DNA from: Pectinatus sottacetonis
GTDB taxonomy: Bacteria; Bacillota; Negativicutes; Selenomonadales; Selenomonadaceae
DNA length: 64,000 nt
Direction: 5' to 3'
Assembly (NCBI RefSeq): GCF_015732155.1
Contig: NZ_WIQK01000001.1
Coordinates: 2,242,001 to 2,306,000, forward strand
Shown one piece after another: positions 8,587 to 17,429 of the stretch. Every line of letters begins with the position of its first letter. Position 1 is the first letter of the stretch. Below the pieces are notes generated by a model. It saw nothing but the letters and a program-made list of their open reading frames with translations. It ran no database searches and was not told the DNA's origin. The position numbers and the translations under genes are program-made.

Positions 8587-9612
8587 GTGGTAGAAGATTG
8601 CAATATTAAAAAACTTAGAAATAATTGCTTTCGTCAATCAAAAGTTCCAGGCGAATTCATGCTGCAACTGCGTGTACCAGGTGCTTTAATAGAGGCAAAA
8701 TGGCTGGATGTGATAAAACACGTCTGCCAAACATGGGGAGATGGTACATTCCATATAGGTATGCGACAGACATTAAATGCTCCCAGAATAAAGGCCAAGG
8801 ACATTCCTGCTGTCAATGAATATATCCAACCGTATCTACAGGCCATAGAATGTGGTATGTGTGACGTAGAAATGCAAACCAAAGATGGCTATCCTTATAT
8901 TGCACCACGTAATATAATGGCCTGTATAGGTGGTGTACATTGTATAAAAGGCAATGTATACACCCAAAGATTAGCACAAAAATTGGAAAAACTCATTTAC
9001 CCAAATCCTTATCATATAAAAATTTCCGTTTCCGGATGCCCAAATGATTGTGGTAAAGGGCACTTTCAGGATTTTGGTATAATTGGCTGCACAAAACCTA
9101 TTTACACAATAGACAGATGTATTGGCTGTGGAGCCTGCGTTCGAAAATGTGAAAGTGCTGCTACCCGTGTACTTTCTCTTAATGATAAAAATAAAGTGGA
9201 AAAAGACCCTTGCTGCTGTGTTGGCTGCGGTGAATGTGTTACAGCTTGTCCAACGGGTGCATGGCGGCGCCCAGCCAAAGATTTTTACAAAATAATCATC
9301 GGTGGCAGGACTGGTAAACAATATCCACGTATGGGTAAAATGTTTGCCAACTGGTTAACCGAAGAAAGTGTATTATCAATAATGAAAAACTGGCCCAAAT
9401 TCTCTAAATGGGTTTTGGGTGGCAAGCCGATCTACATCCATGGTGGGCACCTGATTGATAGGGCCGGCTATCAACGCTTCAAAAATTTTATGCTCGACGG
9501 TGTTAATCTCAATCCAGAAGCTATGATCGCCGAAAATATCAACTGGACAGAAACCGAATATCGCAGCAATATTCATGTTAAAGCGCTAGATAAACATTTG
9601 TCTATTAAATAA
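8587..9612 (+). CDS. asrC: Anaerobic sulfite reductase subunit C, sirohaem-binding catalytic subunit
   Basis: A 341-residue catalytic subunit that carries out the six-electron reduction of sulfite to sulfide. The sirohaem/4Fe-4S ligands are visible as C-x5-C (CIGGVHC) near residue 118 and C-x3-C (CPNDC) near residue 152. Two ferredoxin-type clusters follow: CIGCGACVRKC and CVGCGECVTACP. The GTG start at 8587 follows an AGGAGG eight bases upstream and lies 11 bases after asrB, so the three genes form one operon. Length and domain order match the enterobacterial and clostridial proteins. Confidence 0.95.
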   Translation: MVEDCNIKKLRNNCFRQSKVPGEFMLQLRVPGALIEAKWLDVIKHVCQTWGDGTFHIGMRQTLNAPRIKAKDIPAVNEYIQPYLQAIECGMCDVEMQTKDGYPYIAPRNIMACIGGVHCIKGNVYTQRLAQKLEKLIYPNPYHIKISVSGCPNDCGKGHFQDFGIIGCTKPIYTIDRCIGCGACVRKCESAATRVLSLNDKNKVEKDPCCCVGCGECVTACPTGAWRRPAKDFYKIIIGGRTGKQYPRMGKMFANWLTEESVLSIMKNWPKFSKWVLGGKPIYIHGGHLIDRAGYQRFKNFMLDGVNLNPEAMIAENINWTETEYRSNIHVKALDKHLSIK

Positions 9613-9627
9613 GAAAGGAACGATCTT

Positions 9628-10089
9628 ATGAGTGAAATATTTCAAGTTAGTGATTTATTGAACAGTATGGTACGTTTGGAAAAAACGGGCTATGATTTCT
9701 ATACAAAAATGGCTGCGGAATCAGCTGATACAAAAATTAGCAGTTTCTTTAATTTTTTGGCCAATGAAGAAAAAAAACATGAAAAAATCTACATTAATTT
9801 ATCAAATGAATATAAAAATGGCCTGTCTATAGACGAAACACTTGATGATGATTATAAATCTTATTTAAATGTATTAATCAAACAAAACTTTGCTTTTGAT
9901 AATTTAAAACGGCCGACTTTAAAAGAAGCTTTAAAATTTTCCATTTCATTGGAAAAAGACACTTTACTATATGTCAATGAAATTCAAATCATATTTAAAA
10001 ATGAAAAGGCCGATGTTTTCTCTCGTATTAAACAGGAAGAAGAATCTCATCTAAAAATGCTCAGTGAATATTCTCAAAAAAACTTATAA
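9628..10089 (+). CDS. Rubrerythrin-like ferritin-superfamily protein without rubredoxin domain
   Basis: A 153-residue four-helix-bundle di-iron protein. Iron ligands are suggested by RLEKTGYDFY (residue 18 region), NEEKKHEK (E-x-x-H), SLEKD and QEEESHLKM (a second E-x-x-H). There is no C-terminal CxxC rubredoxin domain. Such proteins reduce peroxide or handle iron in anaerobes. It starts 15 bases after asrC behind AAAGGAA and ends just before the terminator, so it is the last gene of the asr operon. A role in protecting the oxygen-sensitive sulfite reductase, or supplying it with iron, is inferred from position only. Confidence 0.8.
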   Translation: MSEIFQVSDLLNSMVRLEKTGYDFYTKMAAESADTKISSFFNFLANEEKKHEKIYINLSNEYKNGLSIDETLDDDYKSYLNVLIKQNFAFDNLKRPTLKEALKFSISLEKDTLLYVNEIQIIFKNEKADVFSRIKQEEESHLKMLSEYSQKNL

Positions 10090-10098
10090 AAACAAAAA

Positions 10099-10161
10099 AG
10101 ACTGTCACATGAATAGTATTGATTTCATAAAAATAGGTACATGTGACAGTCTCGTTTTTTT
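10099..10161 (+). terminator. Intrinsic terminator of the asr operon, probably bidirectional
   Basis: A 13-base perfect stem (AGACTGTCACATG at 10099-10111 with its complement at 10140-10152) is followed by CG and seven T. A run of A before the left arm gives a T tail on the other strand, so it also suits the convergent glycogen operon that ends at 10185. Confidence 0.88.
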
Positions 10162-10184
10162 ATACGATAAAAAATTATATTTTA

Positions 10185-13100
10185 TTATCTTTTATATTTA
10201 CTGGCTAAATTAAATAAAAAATTTGCCGTTTCTCCAGTAAGGGCATTTTTTCCCATCTGCCATAGCCAATTACTGCCAACAGTTCCTGGAGTATTCATTC
10301 TCGCCGATGAATCGAGTTTAAACACATCCTGGATAGGAATCATTGCTATACGGGCATTACTGGCATAAGCGTATTCAATAAGAGCTGTACAGATTTTTTC
10401 TGGAGTAACAGCAACTTTTAAATGCTCTGCCAGAATGGCTTTGGTTTCAGCAGAAAGCTCATTCTTTATCCAGCCGATAGTAGTATTGTTGTCATGGGTG
10501 CCTGTGTAGATAATATTATTGGGGGAACAGACAAAACCTATATTTTTATATTCACTGGGATAAAGTTCAAATTGCAATACTTTCATACCAGGAAAGCCAC
10601 AGGCTGTTTTTAGTTTTTCTACAGCGGGTGTTATAATTCCTAGATCTTCCGCTATTATAGGAATCTTCCCTAATTGTTTTTCTATTGCCTGGAAAAATTG
10701 TATACCGGGACCGGGCAGCCATTTTCCGATACGGGCCGTCGAGGCTGTTCCATCTACAGCCCAGTAAGCAGCAAAACCACGAAAATGATCGAGGCGTATA
10801 ACGTCAACAATCTCATGCAGAGTACGGAATCTCTCGATCCACCAGTGATAGTTTTCTGCGGCCATTTTATCCCATAAATAGTGGGGATTACCCCATAACT
10901 GTCCATTACTGCTGAAATAATCAGGCGGGACACCGGCAATGGTTCTGGGAGAGCCATCATCATTTAAGTTGAATAAATTTTGATGAGCCCATACATCAAC
11001 ACTGTCATGTGAAGGGAAAATGGGCAGATCGCCAATTATTTTAATATTTTTGCTATGGGCGTACAGTTTTAAGTTAGACCATTGTTTAAAAAATATATAT
11101 TGAACAAATTTAACAAAGTTTATTTGCTGGCTGAATTCATTTGCAATTGTCTGCAAGGTATCTTTGGGATAATGTTTTATGTTATCGGGCCAAGTTATCC
11201 ATGATGTACCATTGTGATTTTTTTTCAATACACAAAATAAAGCATAGTCATTCAGCCAATATTTTTGCCCATTACAAAACTTTTTATATTCTTCATTAGG
11301 AGAAAAATTATTAAAAGCTTTAAACAGCAATGCTTCCTTCTGCCGTCCTATAGCGGCAAAGTCATTCCTTATAAAATTATCTTGTGATGGTATGTCATTT
11401 GCTGATAACAAATCATCAGCTACCAGTTCATCGGGGGATATAAGAAGATAGTTACCAGCAAAAACTGATGAGGATTGGTAAGGAGAGTTTTCTATGCCTA
11501 CAGGATTAAGCGGGAGTATCTGCCAATAATGCTGGCCGGCTTTTTCCAGCCAATCAATAAAATGAAAGGAAGTATTTCCTAAATCTCCTATTCCATAAGG
11601 TGAATACAAGGAAGTGGGGTGCATGAGTATGCCGCAGGATGGCTCATAATTATGGCTTTTTTTGACTTGGTGTAAAATAACGGCGGATAAACTGTTGACA
11701 GTTATTTTTAACACATTATTTTCTAAATAAACAGGGGATTTTTCTTGCCAAGGATATTCCAGTTGTTCATAAAATAAACCATGCAGATTTATTTCAAGTG
11801 CTGCAGCATCGGTGCTGCTTTGGTTTATTATTATTATATAGGCGTCATTATCTGCCGACTGACCAAATACATCTTTGCCCTGGCGTATGCAGCGGGCATA
11901 AGCTATTACTGAGTTGGAAGCGTAGAGAAAAAGTATTTCACCAGTACGCAGGGCAATGTTTTCATTTCTTAGTTTGGTGAGTTTCATAAACCAGTTTTTT
12001 AGATCGAGGTCAGGTGTATCCCAGTCATAAGGCGCTCGGTTATAGGGATCACGGAATCCCTGCATGCCTATTTCATCGCCATAATAGATAGAGGGGACAC
12101 CGGGAAAGGTAAGCAGCCATAATGCGGCAAGTTTACTTCTGGCAGCGCCAAGCTGGTAGTGCATATGGTCAAGTTGATAACGAGACTGGACAATGGCGGG
12201 CATGCCATCATAAAAGGAAGCTTCACCTAGTTTGGTGATAATACGTTCTACGTCATGGCTGCTTACTAAGTTCATCATAGCATAATAATTTTCCAACGGA
12301 TAATTTTCTTTTTGACTGGAAAGTTTTTCTATTGTTTTTTCTCCAGGTACATATCCTAGTAGAAAATCAATTATTATTTTGCGCAAGGGATAATTCATTG
12401 CAGAATCCATTTCATAACCGCATAGATATTCACGGGGAACGCCATAACTTACCTTATTAGAAGCATCTTCCCATACTTCACCGATCATTATGGCATTGTC
12501 ATCTAGTTCTTTTAAGGTGCTATAAAATTTGCGGGCGAATCTTTGTGGCAGTTCATCGATTACATCAAGCCGCCAGCCGCTGATACCACTGTTCATCCAG
12601 TGCTTAAGAACACTATTTTCACTAGTTATGATGAAATTCATATAAGAATCTGTAGTTTCGTTTACATTAGGTAGAGTATCAAAGCCCCACCAGCTGTCGT
12701 ACTCATACGGATAATTGCGAAATGTATACCAGTCGTAATATGGAGAGTGTGTTGACTGAAAAGCGCCTATAGAGTTGTAATTATTATAGCGATTAAAGTA
12801 AATACTGTCACTGCCGGTATGGCTAAATACACCATCAATGATTATGTGTATTCCCATTTGTTTTGCTTTGGCACACAGTGCAGTAAAATCTTCGTTAGTG
12901 CCTAAAATAGGATCTATTTTATGGTAATTGCCAGTATCATAGTGATGGTTGCTGGCTGATTCGAAAACCGGATTCAGATAAATAACGGAAATACCCAATT
13001 CTTTTAGGTAAGAAAGTTTTTCCATTATTCCTGCAATATTACCACCAAAAAAATCATAGGAAATGATTTCTTTGGTGTCAACATCTTTATAATAACAAGG

Positions 13101-13607
13101 CTGATCATGCCAATCAGCATGATAAACGGCATTCTTTTTGGCAATGATTGTATTTCCTTTTCGATAAAAGCGATCAGGAAATATTTGATACATTATAGAA
13201 TGTTTAAACCATGTAGGAGTGACAGCATCAAAGCGGTAAACCGTGATTTGAAAAGAGGGCGGTACATGCTCATAAATACGTCCTTTACCGCCAAGATGCT
13301 CAGGATTATTACCATAAAATAAAATTTTTTCTTTTGTTTTTATGATGAAGTAGTACCATAATAGGCAGCCTTTATGAGGCGTTTTAATATTTACAAAATA
13401 ATGATTTTTGTTTTCTTCTGCAGGGGAAAGAATAAAAATTTTTTCTCCGTTGTTTTCCTGCCACAAGCGTAAAGAAATGGTTTCTATAGGTGTGTTTATA
13501 TTTATATCTATTCCTAAATATACAGTGTTGTCTGTTGCAGCAGCTCCTACGGGATGGCGATAATAAGCATTATGTGAGTTATGCAGTAATAAATCCGTAT
13601 CAGACAA
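10185..13607 (-). CDS. Fused GH13 alpha-amylase/neopullulanase and 4-alpha-glucanotransferase (MalQ)
   Basis: A single 1140-residue reading frame with two enzymes. The N-terminal ~120 residues look like a starch-binding domain. A GH13 barrel follows with its conserved regions: DGVFSH (~255), GWRLDVIDE with the nucleophile Asp (~345), GEVWED with the acid Glu (~376) and SSHDVER (~450). From ~655 a complete GH77 amylomaltase follows, starting CGILMHPTSLYSPYGIGDLG, with RLDHFRGF (~940), AEDLG (~983) and GTHDNNT (~1036). Together they would trim and rearrange glycogen-derived malto-oligosaccharides. The start is TTG with AGAAGG seven bases upstream. Last gene of the glg cluster; no signal peptide, so cytoplasmic. 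Confidence 0.93.
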   Translation of the reverse strand: MSDTDLLLHNSHNAYYRHPVGAAATDNTVYLGIDININTPIETISLRLWQENNGEKIFILSPAEENKNHYFVNIKTPHKGCLLWYYFIIKTKEKILFYGNNPEHLGGKGRIYEHVPPSFQITVYRFDAVTPTWFKHSIMYQIFPDRFYRKGNTIIAKKNAVYHADWHDQPCYYKDVDTKEIISYDFFGGNIAGIMEKLSYLKELGISVIYLNPVFESASNHHYDTGNYHKIDPILGTNEDFTALCAKAKQMGIHIIIDGVFSHTGSDSIYFNRYNNYNSIGAFQSTHSPYYDWYTFRNYPYEYDSWWGFDTLPNVNETTDSYMNFIITSENSVLKHWMNSGISGWRLDVIDELPQRFARKFYSTLKELDDNAIMIGEVWEDASNKVSYGVPREYLCGYEMDSAMNYPLRKIIIDFLLGYVPGEKTIEKLSSQKENYPLENYYAMMNLVSSHDVERIITKLGEASFYDGMPAIVQSRYQLDHMHYQLGAARSKLAALWLLTFPGVPSIYYGDEIGMQGFRDPYNRAPYDWDTPDLDLKNWFMKLTKLRNENIALRTGEILFLYASNSVIAYARCIRQGKDVFGQSADNDAYIIIINQSSTDAAALEINLHGLFYEQLEYPWQEKSPVYLENNVLKITVNSLSAVILHQVKKSHNYEPSCGILMHPTSLYSPYGIGDLGNTSFHFIDWLEKAGQHYWQILPLNPVGIENSPYQSSSVFAGNYLLISPDELVADDLLSANDIPSQDNFIRNDFAAIGRQKEALLFKAFNNFSPNEEYKKFCNGQKYWLNDYALFCVLKKNHNGTSWITWPDNIKHYPKDTLQTIANEFSQQINFVKFVQYIFFKQWSNLKLYAHSKNIKIIGDLPIFPSHDSVDVWAHQNLFNLNDDGSPRTIAGVPPDYFSSNGQLWGNPHYLWDKMAAENYHWWIERFRTLHEIVDVIRLDHFRGFAAYWAVDGTASTARIGKWLPGPGIQFFQAIEKQLGKIPIIAEDLGIITPAVEKLKTACGFPGMKVLQFELYPSEYKNIGFVCSPNNIIYTGTHDNNTTIGWIKNELSAETKAILAEHLKVAVTPEKICTALIEYAYASNARIAMIPIQDVFKLDSSARMNTPGTVGSNWLWQMGKNALTGETANFLFNLASKYKR

Positions 13608-13631
13608 GGAAACACCTTCTTATTTATAATA

Positions 13632-15083
13632 TTAGTCAAGGTACTTTTTAGCAAGATCCTCATAAATCATTTTATATTGCTTTGCTGAACCGGTCCAGCT
13701 GTAGTCAGAAGACATAGCGTTTTCGATTATGCGTCGGCGAAGAATAATATCATTGGATTTTTCTAAAGCCCTTTTAATAGAAAATAAAAGTTCATGGGCA
13801 TTATAATTGTTGAATACGAAGCCATTACCGCTGTTTGTATAGCTGTCGTAAGGAAATACAGTATCACGTAAGCCGCCAACAGCATGAACTATGGGAACAC
13901 TTCCGTACCGCAGGGCAATCATTTGGCCTATGCCGCATGGTTCATATCTTGAAGGCATTATGAATAAGGATGAAGCAGCATAAATTTGATGGGCCAAGTT
14001 TTCATCGAATGAAGTATTAACAGAGACTTTTTTAGGAAAACGCCATTGCAAAGAGCGAAACCATTCTTCGTATTTATAGTCACCAGTCCCAAGTAATACA
14101 AATTGAATATCTTCATATTGCAAAAGTTCATCAAGAATTCTTATAAGAAGGTCAATACCCTTGGCTTCGACTAATCTGGAGATAAAAGCTATGACAGGTA
14201 TTTTTCTGTTAATGGGTAATCCCAGCTTCTGTTGTAAGGCTACTTTATTTTCTATCTTTTTTTCTATGGCATTAGCTATTGTATATTGAAAAAATATATG
14301 GGGATCTGTTTCTGGATTGTATTCAGTATAGTCAATGCCGTTTAAAATACCAGTAAGATCTTTGCTGCGCATTTTTAGAATACCATCCAGTTGTTCACCA
14401 AAATAAGGGTTTTGTATTTCACTGGCATAGGAATGACTTACAGTAGTGAGGGCATCTGAATAGATAATACCGCCCTTCATAAAGTTGATATTATTGTAAA
14501 ATTCTAAGTCACCGTTATCAAAGTATTTATTATCCAATCCTAAAACATCTGTTAAAATTCGTTTAGGGAATATTCCCTGATATTTTAAGTTGTGGATAGT
14601 ATAAACTGTTTTGATATTTTGGTATTTTTCTTTATGCATATAATTCAATTTTAAAAATACACTTACAAGACCTGTCTGCCAGTCATTTAAGTTTATTATG
14701 TCTGGCCAGAAATCTATAATTGGCAGCATACTTAATACGGCACGACAGAAGAATGTAAAGCGTTCATCATCATCATCATAGCCATAATAGCCATCACGTT
14801 TAAAATAATCTTCGTTATCTATAAAATAAAAGGTAACATTATTATGTTTTAGCGTTTCAATGCCAAAATATTTTTCCCGCCAAGCTATTTTTAGGCTTCC
14901 AGAATAAATATTCTTCATATTACTGCGATATTGCTCTGCTATGGTACTGTATTTGGGTATGACAACACGCACATCAATATTTTGTTTTTTTAATTCTTTG
15001 GGAAGTGAACCAGCTACATCACCAAGTCCACCGGTTTTTACAAATGGTGATGCTTCCGATGCCACATAAAGAAGTTTTAACAT
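13632..15083 (-). CDS. glgA: Glycogen synthase (ADP-glucose type)
   Basis: A 483-residue GT5 glycogen synthase that extends alpha-1,4-glucan from ADP-glucose. The N-terminal KTGGLGDVAGSLP motif (from about residue 17) binds ADP-glucose, and the C-terminal EPCGIGQMIALRYGSVP and GGLRDTV segments are the usual GT-B C-domain signatures. Length is typical. A strong run of six G precedes the ATG. It follows glgB after 230 non-coding bases that contain a hairpin, so it may have its own promoter. Confidence 0.96.
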   Translation of the reverse strand: MLKLLYVASEASPFVKTGGLGDVAGSLPKELKKQNIDVRVVIPKYSTIAEQYRSNMKNIYSGSLKIAWREKYFGIETLKHNNVTFYFIDNEDYFKRDGYYGYDDDDERFTFFCRAVLSMLPIIDFWPDIINLNDWQTGLVSVFLKLNYMHKEKYQNIKTVYTIHNLKYQGIFPKRILTDVLGLDNKYFDNGDLEFYNNINFMKGGIIYSDALTTVSHSYASEIQNPYFGEQLDGILKMRSKDLTGILNGIDYTEYNPETDPHIFFQYTIANAIEKKIENKVALQQKLGLPINRKIPVIAFISRLVEAKGIDLLIRILDELLQYEDIQFVLLGTGDYKYEEWFRSLQWRFPKKVSVNTSFDENLAHQIYAASSLFIMPSRYEPCGIGQMIALRYGSVPIVHAVGGLRDTVFPYDSYTNSGNGFVFNNYNAHELLFSIKRALEKSNDIILRRRIIENAMSSDYSWTGSAKQYKMIYEDLAKKYLD

Positions 15084-15150
15084 AAGAACAAGCCCCCCTT
15101 AATTTTTTGTTGGTACATATTAATAATCATCAATATACAAATTAAATGGT

Positions 15151-15196
15151 GAAAACAGACTGCTGTTTGGGAAGATAGATAATTTCGTCTGTTTTT
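15151..15196 (-). terminator. Hairpin between glgB and glgA (attenuator or weak terminator)
   Basis: Arms GAAAACAGAC (15151-15160) and GTCTGTTTTT (15187-15196) pair over about 10 bases around a 26-base loop within the 230-base gap between glgB and glgA. The T-rich arm gives it a terminator-like look, but no clean T tail follows on the coding strand. It may tune glgA expression relative to the upstream genes. Confidence 0.35.
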
Positions 15197-15313
15197 CATT
15201 ATGCAGGTTAGAATAAAGAATAAAAACTGGTTTATAAAAAATCCATATAAATTTTTCTGGACACTTTTTATGAATGGATGAAAAATCATTAATATTTAAT
15301 AGTACAAGATGAA

Positions 15314-17326
15314 TTATTTATTTTTACTATATTTTTCCAGCTGTTTTTTTATCTTAGCTATTTTCCTTTTATTATTGCCATGCAGTTTTTTACAAGTAGT
15401 AATATTACTGGCAGCAGATTGCGTTTTTATAGTAGCTAGACGAAGATAAATGGCAGCTAATGGCGGAATTGTCAATAGTAATGACTGCTGTTGATTATTC
15501 CAAGGTTGTGAGGTGGTTTGTATACTTTCTGGATTAGCAACGCCAGAGCCGCCAAATTTTGTAGCATCACTATTAAATACTTCTTTGTAAGTTCCTTTGA
15601 TGGGAACACCAAGTCGGTAACCATAATGCACTTCTGGAGTGAAGTTACAGATAATTATAATGAAATCATCAGTATCTGTTGCTTTTCGCATAAAAGCAAT
15701 AATACTGTTTTGGTTGTCATCACAACTAAGCCATAGGAAGCCGTTCCAATCAAAATCTACTTGCCATAAGGCTGGTGAGTTGACATAAAATTCATTGAGA
15801 CATTGGGAATAATAAAGCATTTTATGGTGCATTGGATATTTTTCTGTAAGATGCCAGTCAAGACTGTCATCATATTTCCATTCAATAAATTGCCCAAATT
15901 CGCCACCCATAAATAGAAGTTTTTTGCCTGGATGTGCCATCCAATAAGCGAAGAATAGACGCAGACCAGCAAATTTTTGCCAATAATCTCCTGGCATTTT
16001 TTCTATGAGAGAACATTTTCCGTGTACTACTTCATCATGTGATAATGGGAGTACAAAGTTTTCGGAGAAAGCATACATTAATGAAAATGTTATTTTATCA
16101 TGATTCCATTTTCGATAAATAGGATCAAGACTAATATATCTAAGCATATCATTCATCCAGCCCATATTCCATTTGTAATTAAAACCCATGCCTCCCATAT
16201 AAACAGGTTTGCTGATCAAGGGCCAGGACGTGGATTCCTCTGCTATCATCAATGCATGAGGATAGTATTTAAAAACAGCCTGATTGAGCTTTTTTATAAA
16301 ATCCATAGCTTCTAAGTTGCCATTATCACCATATTTATTTGGTTCCCAATCGCCGTCTTGCCGTTCATAGTCAAGGTACAGCATGTTGGCAACGGCATCA
16401 ATACGCAAGCCGTCTATATGATATTCATTCAGCCAAAAAATAGCATTTGATATTAAAAAGCTGTGTACCTCTGTACGTCCGTAATCGAAGTTGGTGGTAC
16501 CCCACTGCTTGTTTTCACGACGTTTTTCGTTATCCGACTCGTATAGAGTCTGACCATCGAAACGACGCAATCCGTGAGCATCATTGCAGTAATGTCCAGG
16601 AGCCCAATCCATGATGATACCAATATTATTTTGGTGGGCTGTATCTATTAGATAACGAAAATCGTCAGGGGTACCATAGCGGCTGGTTGCCGCATAGTAA
16701 CCAGTAGCCTGATAGCCCCATGAACCATCAAACGGATGTTCATATAATGGGAGAAATTCAATATGGGTATAATGCATTTTTTTTACATAGCTGATTAATA
16801 CATCTGCAGCATCGCGGTAGGAGAGGTATTCTCCTGACAAGGTGCGGCGCCATGAGCCTAAATGAACTTCATAAATTAGCATGGGATAATCATAGGAAGC
16901 TCTTTTGTTTTTTAAGTTCTGCCATGCTTCATCATGCCAAATATATTTGGACATATTGTAAATACGCGATGCCGTCTTAGGCTTTTTTTCTGCATAAAAG
17001 GCATAGGGATCTGCTTTATAGATGAGATTTTTACTGTTTTGCGGTAGAATGGCATATTTGTATAGTTCACCTTCCTGCAAATGGGGAATAAATGCAACCC
17101 ATATTTCACCGTCATTTATTTTTTTCATAGGATTTGCGGTACTATCCCAGTTATTAAAATCTCCCACAACGCTTACTGCTGCTGCATGTGGAGCCCAGAG
17201 AGTAAAACGTATACCGCTTACATCATTTTCTTTTGTAAAATGAGCGCCAAAGATTCCATATGAATAATAGTTAGTACCCTGATGATATAAATATATATCG
17301 TACGGTTTCAATTTTGAAGTTATCAT
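15314..17326 (-). CDS. glgB: 1,4-alpha-glucan branching enzyme
   Basis: A GH13 branching enzyme of about 670 residues that makes alpha-1,6 branches in glycogen. The N-terminal CBM48 module is seen at FTLWAPHAAAVSVVGDFNNWD. The catalytic barrel has DWAPGHY, GLRIDAVANMLYLDY (nucleophile Asp ~307), IAEEST (Glu ~360) and LSHDEVVHG. I prefer ATG 17326, which has GGAG six bases upstream, over ATG 17338, which has no ribosome site. The last ~35 residues are a Lys-rich tail (HGNNKRKIAKIKKQLEKY) beyond the usual C-terminal beta-domain, which is unusual. Confidence 0.95.
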   Translation of the reverse strand: MITSKLKPYDIYLYHQGTNYYSYGIFGAHFTKENDVSGIRFTLWAPHAAAVSVVGDFNNWDSTANPMKKINDGEIWVAFIPHLQEGELYKYAILPQNSKNLIYKADPYAFYAEKKPKTASRIYNMSKYIWHDEAWQNLKNKRASYDYPMLIYEVHLGSWRRTLSGEYLSYRDAADVLISYVKKMHYTHIEFLPLYEHPFDGSWGYQATGYYAATSRYGTPDDFRYLIDTAHQNNIGIIMDWAPGHYCNDAHGLRRFDGQTLYESDNEKRRENKQWGTTNFDYGRTEVHSFLISNAIFWLNEYHIDGLRIDAVANMLYLDYERQDGDWEPNKYGDNGNLEAMDFIKKLNQAVFKYYPHALMIAEESTSWPLISKPVYMGGMGFNYKWNMGWMNDMLRYISLDPIYRKWNHDKITFSLMYAFSENFVLPLSHDEVVHGKCSLIEKMPGDYWQKFAGLRLFFAYWMAHPGKKLLFMGGEFGQFIEWKYDDSLDWHLTEKYPMHHKMLYYSQCLNEFYVNSPALWQVDFDWNGFLWLSCDDNQNSIIAFMRKATDTDDFIIIICNFTPEVHYGYRLGVPIKGTYKEVFNSDATKFGGSGVANPESIQTTSQPWNNQQQSLLLTIPPLAAIYLRLATIKTQSAASNITTCKKLHGNNKRKIAKIKKQLEKYSKNK

Positions 17327-17429
17327 AGCTGTCTCCATTTTCTATAACATAAATAATTCATCCATTAAATAAAATATAAATAAAATTTTTGTTATGATTG
17401 GGTATGACGAGAACATAATAGAGAGTGTA

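Noticed and set aside
10754-10963. Open frames of 60-70 codons inside the amylase-MalQ gene in other frames
   Set aside because: The long frame shows complete catalytic motifs for both enzymes; these are shadows.
15077-15289. A 70-codon minus-strand open frame overlapping the glgA start
   Set aside because: Composition is AT-driven, there is no ribosome site, and it spans the intergenic hairpin; it looks like chance.
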